10,306 nt of DNA from assembly GCA_019242465.1 (NCBI GenBank), contig JAFAVL010000489.1, forward strand, positions 1-10,306, in the 5' to 3' direction. Made by a program: the position numbers and the translations under genes. This DNA is from Chroococcidiopsidaceae cyanobacterium CP_BM_RX_35. GTDB taxonomy: Bacteria > Cyanobacteriota > Cyanobacteriia > Cyanobacteriales > Chroococcidiopsidaceae. Shown here one piece after another: positions 7,334-10,306 of this stretch (positions within the stretch are counted from its first letter, which is position 1; every line of letters starts with the position of its first letter). The notes beneath the pieces were generated by a model that was given only the letters and a program-made list of their open reading frames with translations, was not told where the DNA came from and made no database searches.

Positions 7334-8254
7334 TTAATCTATTCCCAACAAACTCGCTAGTAAAGCTTTTTGAGCATGCAGTCGGTTTTCTGCCTGATCC
7401 CACACCCGCGACTGGGAACCTTCCATCACCGCTTCGGTAATTTCTTCACCACGATGGGCAGGCAGGCAGTGCAAAACGATTGCTCCCGGATCGGCAACGC
7501 CCAATAACTGCTCATTAATCTGATAGGGCTGAAACACTGGAATCCGGGAAGTAGCTAGTGTTTCTTGCCCCATACTTGCCCAAACATCAGTGTAAAGGAC
7601 AGAAGCTCCTTGGGCTGCGGCTTTGGGGTCTTGAGTCAATATGACTTCTGACGGGTGTTGAGCAAGGGATCGGGTTCGCTCCATAATCGCCGCACTAGGC
7701 TCAAAGCCGGGAGGTGTAGCAATTCTGATATTCATTCCTACTAACGCACAGCCCAATAGCAGCGAGTGAGCAACATTATTCCCATCGCCTAAATAAGTTA
7801 ACGTCAACCCAGAAAGTGTGCCGAAGCACTCTTGAATGGTCAACAAATCCGCTAATACTTGACAGGGATGCTCTAGATCACTCAAAGCGTTGATGACTGG
7901 AATCTTGGCATAGTGGGCAAAGGTTTCCAATTGCTGCTGTTCAAACGTCCGGATCGCCAAAATATCTAGATACCGATCTAAAACCCGTGCTGTGTCCGCC
8001 ACTGGCTCCCCACGACTTACTTGAGTTACATCGGGATTGAGATCCAGCACCTGTCCCCCTAATTGATACATCGCCACAGAAAAGCTGACTCGCGTTCGGG
8101 TAGAAGCTTTATAGAATAGAAGCCCCAGAACCTTATGGCACTGTGGGTTCACCTGCCCAGACTTTAGTTGCGCCGCTAAATGCAGCAGCTCTTGAACCTC
8201 GGTTGTACTAAGGTCTGCTAAGCTCAATAAATCTCGTCCCTTCAAAACTGCCAT
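7334..8254 (-). CDS. argF: Ornithine carbamoyltransferase
   Basis: The enzyme makes citrulline and phosphate from ornithine and carbamoyl phosphate in cytosolic arginine synthesis. The 306 residues match the family length. The carbamoyl-phosphate loop STRTR is at 51-55, HPCQVLAD at 129-136, GDGNNVAHS at 156-164, the ornithine-binding DVWASMG at 223-229, and HCLPAHR with the catalytic cysteine at 262-268. The last two motifs separate it from aspartate carbamoyltransferase. The start ATG gives the typical N-terminus KGRDLLSLADL, with AGGGA about 8 bases upstream as a weak ribosome site. A possible -10 (TAGAGT or TATAGA, 8302-8309) lies about 50 bases upstream without a convincing -35. I see no ARG box. 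lexA follows after 78 bases but has its own operator, so an operon is uncertain. Confidence 0.97.
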   Translation of the reverse strand: MAVLKGRDLLSLADLSTTEVQELLHLAAQLKSGQVNPQCHKVLGLLFYKASTRTRVSFSVAMYQLGGQVLDLNPDVTQVSRGEPVADTARVLDRYLDILAIRTFEQQQLETFAHYAKIPVINALSDLEHPCQVLADLLTIQECFGTLSGLTLTYLGDGNNVAHSLLLGCALVGMNIRIATPPGFEPSAAIMERTRSLAQHPSEVILTQDPKAAAQGASVLYTDVWASMGQETLATSRIPVFQPYQINEQLLGVADPGAIVLHCLPAHRGEEITEAVMEGSQSRVWDQAENRLHAQKALLASLLGID

Positions 8255-8537
8255 GCTGCCAATCCCTGATGCGGTGGAGAAAACAGTACGTTTACCCTTT
8301 CACTCTATACATTTATTTGAGCAGGGAATTCATGTCTTCTTGACAAACTTCAGCATAAGACCTAATTAAGGAATTGCTTTTTCCCAAAGACCAGTTCTTG
8401 GAGTATTACCTGGCAAGGCTGCACCCTCGAATTCGTGTAAACAATAACTTCTTGTCTTAACACCAGATTCCTCCATATGGAAGAAGTTTACAAAAGTCAG
8501 TAAACTTAGGCTAATTAATATCACAGTAAAAGCTCTA

Positions 8538-8613
8538 CCACACACATAATCTTTAGCTTCTAGTTTGCTTTGAGCTAGAAGCTTTTTGTCTTTTTGGTCA
8601 TCAGTGTGTGTGG
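8538..8613. repeat. Nested inverted repeats (two perfect 9-base stems)
   Basis: The outer arms are CCACACACA (8538-8546) and TGTGTGTGG (8605-8613). The inner arms are AGCTTCTAG (8555-8563) and CTAGAAGCT (8575-8583). Both pairs are perfect and nearly concentric, with an 11-base inner loop. The structure starts 32 bases past the pfkA stop, so it would form in the pfkA 3' untranslated RNA and could protect or process that end. Only the inner stem has a T-rich tract, and that is on the plus strand. Confidence 0.7.
8555..8595 (+). terminator. Possible Rho-independent terminator on the plus strand
   Basis: The perfect 9-base stem AGCTTCTAG/CTAGAAGCT with an 11-base loop is followed on the plus strand by TTTTT, GTC, TTTTT. 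That is terminator geometry, although the stem is AT-rich and no plus-strand gene is known just upstream. On the minus strand, where pfkA is read, the stem is followed by AAAG and not by T residues, so it would not be a canonical pfkA terminator. Confidence 0.4.
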
Positions 8614-8644
8614 CTTTAAGAGTCAAGTTACTAAATGCAGCTAT

Positions 8645-9727
8645 TCAGTCTCCTAAACAAATGCCCAAACCACGGGCAGTTCTGACCAAAGTCCCACTAG
8701 GATTGACAGCTCTATATTGAGCGATTGCTTCAGCAATTGGTACATTCACCACCTGGCGATTTTGCCACGTCACCATCTGGTCGTATTTACCCTCTGCAAT
8801 CAGATCGACTGCTGCCACCCCAAAAGCTGCCGCTATCAATCGCTCAAGAGGTGAAGGAGTCCCACCCCGTTGAATGTGCCCTAAAACTGTGACTCGCGTT
8901 TCAGCACCAATACTTGTACAAATCTCATCAGCTAAGTACTGACCGATACCACCGTATCGGCATTGACCTAATCGATTGGTGTTCGTAATTTGCCCACCCA
9001 CTTCGGTGCGAACAGCCTCGGACACAATGATCAAAGAGTAGCTCTTGCCTTGGTCCTGACGTTCTTTGATTTTCTGGCAAACCCGGTCAATTGTGTAAGG
9101 AATTTCTGGAATCAATATGACATCTGCTCCCCCAGCAATTCCAGCACTAATGGCAATATGTCCAGCATCACGACCCATCACTTCGAGAATCATGACTCTG
9201 CTATGACTAGCAGCCGTAAAATGCAAGCGATCTAGGGCTTCAGTCGCAATATTAACTGCTGTATCGAAACCGATAGAATGTTCAGTGATTCCAACGTCAT
9301 TATCGATTGTTTTTGGAATGGCAACTAAGTTAAGGTTTCCTTGTTTTGCCAGGCGACGAAGAATTGCCATACTGCCATCACCACCAATACCAATTATGGC
9401 TTCTAGGTCGAGTTGATGGTAGCCAGCAATGATGTCTGTCGAGCGATCACATAGGGTGCCATCAGCCATAGGAAAGGCAAAAGGATCTCCTTTGTTAGTT
9501 GTCCCCAACACTGTGCCGCCAGCCGTCAATAAGGAGTCAACCTTTTCGATTTCTAGGTTGATAAATTGTGGGGGTTGAGTCATCAAACCTTGGGTTGCTT
9601 GACGAATTCCCAAGACCTCCCAACCATAGCTGCCAGTAGCACGATACACTACAGCCCGAATTACAGCATTCAGACCAGCGCAGTCTCCACCACTAGTCAG
9701 AATTCCAATGCGTTTGCGTTCTCCCAT
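8645..9727 (-). CDS. pfkA: 6-phosphofructokinase (PFK-A family), probably ATP-dependent
   Basis: The enzyme phosphorylates fructose 6-phosphate to fructose 1,6-bisphosphate in glycolysis. The 360 residues fit the longer cyanobacterial PFK-A proteins. Landmarks are TSGGDCAGLNAVIR at 11-24, GGDGS at 115-119, PKTIDND at 138-144 with the catalytic Asp142, MGRDAGH at 184-190 and GHIQRGGTPS near the C-terminus. Gly118 corresponds to E. coli Gly104 and points to ATP, because PPi-dependent enzymes carry Asp there. Lys139 replaces E. coli Gly124, a residue shared with PPi-PFK and with the ATP-PFK of some actinobacteria. The phosphoryl donor therefore deserves a test. A perfect TATAAT lies 33-38 bases upstream of the ATG. 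No Shine-Dalgarno is obvious. The gene is divergent from corA across 166 bases and is followed by a nested inverted repeat. Confidence 0.95.
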   Translation of the reverse strand: MGERKRIGILTSGGDCAGLNAVIRAVVYRATGSYGWEVLGIRQATQGLMTQPPQFINLEIEKVDSLLTAGGTVLGTTNKGDPFAFPMADGTLCDRSTDIIAGYHQLDLEAIIGIGGDGSMAILRRLAKQGNLNLVAIPKTIDNDVGITEHSIGFDTAVNIATEALDRLHFTAASHSRVMILEVMGRDAGHIAISAGIAGGADVILIPEIPYTIDRVCQKIKERQDQGKSYSLIIVSEAVRTEVGGQITNTNRLGQCRYGGIGQYLADEICTSIGAETRVTVLGHIQRGGTPSPLERLIAAAFGVAAVDLIAEGKYDQMVTWQNRQVVNVPIAEAIAQYRAVNPSGTLVRTARGLGICLGD

Positions 9728-9759
9728 GTTGCTTGTGCGTTAGATAGCCTAAGCAGTAG

Positions 9760-9765
9760 ATTATA
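9760..9765 (-). promoter_or_regulatory. Candidate pfkA -10 element
   Basis: The minus strand reads TATAAT exactly, 32 bases before the pfkA ATG, predicting a short leader of about 25 bases. No good -35 is seen at 16-18 bases spacing, so activator dependence or a different sigma factor is possible. Confidence 0.5.
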
Positions 9766-9790
9766 GTTCGAAAATGATTCTGAAACTCTT

Positions 9791-9831
9791 GCCACAGGGA
9801 AAAACTTAGCTACCATTTCTGTGGCTATAGT
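9791..9831 (+). promoter_or_regulatory. Inverted repeat abutting a candidate corA -10 element
   Basis: GCCACAG (9791-9797) and CTGTGGC (9819-9825) form a perfect 7-base inverted repeat with a 21-base spacer. Immediately next to the right arm is TATAGT (9826-9831), a good plus-strand -10 element 62 bases upstream of the corA ATG. No matching -35 is seen. The repeat would straddle the -35 region and could be an operator in the shared corA-pfkA control region. Confidence 0.35.
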
Positions 9832-9893
9832 ACGGATAACAACCAGACAACAAAGTAAAACTGTATACCCTTAAAACCTTTAAGACAAAAAAC

Positions 9894-10306
9894 ATGACAT
9901 ATAGACCACATTTATCACTGACTGCACTGCGCTCAATTCAAAAGAAGGCAGCCTCATCTGCAAGCGTGCCGGATGACCCAGACAAGTCTTACATCGATTA
10001 CTTCTACGATGAACCTGGAAGTGTACCGGGAACCCTCTACATTGAAGAAGATTCTCCGCCGACAACGATAGTCTTGATTGATTACGATGAGGAAAAAGTG
10101 AGCCGTCGGCAAGTAGAGACACCAGAACAGTGTCTCCCCTACTTAGAGACAGAATCGGTCTCTTGGGTGGATGTAAAAGGACTAGGCAGTGAGGAAATTT
10201 TACACCGTCTGGGTCAGGTGTTTCAGTTACATTCCCTTGTACTAGAGGATATCGTTAATGTGCCGCAGCGACCCAAGTTTGAGGAATTTGAAGCAGACCA
10301 ATTATT
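9894..10306 (+). CDS. corA: CorA-type Mg2+/Co2+ transporter, N-terminal part (3' end outside window)
   Basis: CorA forms a pentameric inner-membrane channel for Mg2+ and Co2+. The visible 137 codons cover the cytosolic N-terminal domain, with IDYFYDEPGSVPGTLY near residues 34-49, the strand SVSWVDVKGLG, and the conserved LHSLVLEDIVNVPQRPKFEEF near the right edge. These match cyanobacterial CorA proteins as I recall them. The diagnostic GMN motif and the two C-terminal membrane helices lie beyond the window, so family membership rests on the soluble domain. The start is the first ATG in frame (MTYRPHLSL). No strong ribosome site precedes it, and a small hairpin CTTAAA/TTTAAG (9870-9884) lies about 10 bases upstream. 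No stop occurs in frame before the window ends. Confidence 0.9.
   Translation, partial: MTYRPHLSLTALRSIQKKAASSASVPDDPDKSYIDYFYDEPGSVPGTLYIEEDSPPTTIVLIDYDEEKVSRRQVETPEQCLPYLETESVSWVDVKGLGSEEILHRLGQVFQLHSLVLEDIVNVPQRPKFEEFEADQL

Larger units (their letters stand above)
8255..8644. other. 390-base gap between pfkA and argF without a supported protein gene
   Basis: This stretch holds the probable argF promoter near 8302-8309 on its left side and a nested inverted repeat at 8538-8613 close to the pfkA stop. On the plus strand TTGACA at 8340-8345 is followed after 17 bases by TAATTA, a perfect -35 with a poor -10. An 86-codon minus-strand frame (8366-8626) covers most of it but begins with TTG, has no recognised homologue or ribosome site, and runs through the inverted repeat, so I do not call it. 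Nothing else coding is seen. Confidence 0.6.

Noticed and set aside
8366..8626. 86-codon minus-strand open frame with one hydrophobic segment, in the pfkA-argF gap
   Set aside because: It begins with TTG, has no ribosome site, runs through the nested inverted repeat, and resembles no family I know. A chance frame is more likely.
9755..9780. AGTTCGAAAATGA resembling a tRNA T-loop
   Set aside because: No acceptor, D or anticodon stems can be built around it; it lies in the pfkA promoter region.

Overview
The window looks like the chromosome of a cyanobacterium. It carries a light-dependent protochlorophyllide reductase, a LexA gene preceded by a motif that fits the cyanobacterial LexA box, and three copies of the HIP1 octamer GCGATCGC, which is abundant in many cyanobacterial genomes. 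Shine-Dalgarno sequences are mostly weak, also usual for the group. The species cannot be fixed from this sequence.

Layout. A plus-strand phosphoenolpyruvate synthase gene enters from the left and ends at 654. It converges on a long minus-strand block that runs from 9727 down to 678. Read in the direction of transcription, the block is pfkA (6-phosphofructokinase), a 390-base gap with nested inverted repeats, argF (ornithine carbamoyltransferase), lexA, a compact four-gene DNA-phosphorothioation (Dnd) type cluster, por (protochlorophyllide reductase), and an EVE-domain gene. At the right edge, corA (Mg2+/Co2+ transporter) starts on the plus strand, divergent from pfkA, and runs out of the window.

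The accessory part is the Dnd-type cluster at 2385-6430. It holds an SF2 DEAH helicase of the family annotated as the Dnd system restriction enzyme, a 57-residue unrecognised protein, a DndD-like SMC/Rad50-type ATPase, and a protein resembling Dnd system-associated protein 4. The junctions are extremely tight: a 2-base gap, a 4-base ATGA overlap and an 8-base overlap. This implies one mRNA with translational coupling. No DndB, DndC or DndE is visible. The DndD-like gene is cut by one in-frame TGA at 4030-4032, with the same frame continuing on both sides, so the system is decaying, newly mutated, split into two polypeptides, or affected by a base-call error. An imperfect inverted repeat with 16-base arms, itself flanked by a 5-base direct repeat, lies between lexA and the helicase.

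The other genes are housekeeping: central carbon metabolism (ppsA, pfkA), arginine synthesis (argF), chlorophyll synthesis (por), stress regulation (lexA) and ion transport (corA). Apart from the Dnd-type cluster I see no functional operon logic, and I see no tRNA, rRNA, CRISPR array, transposase or phage gene.
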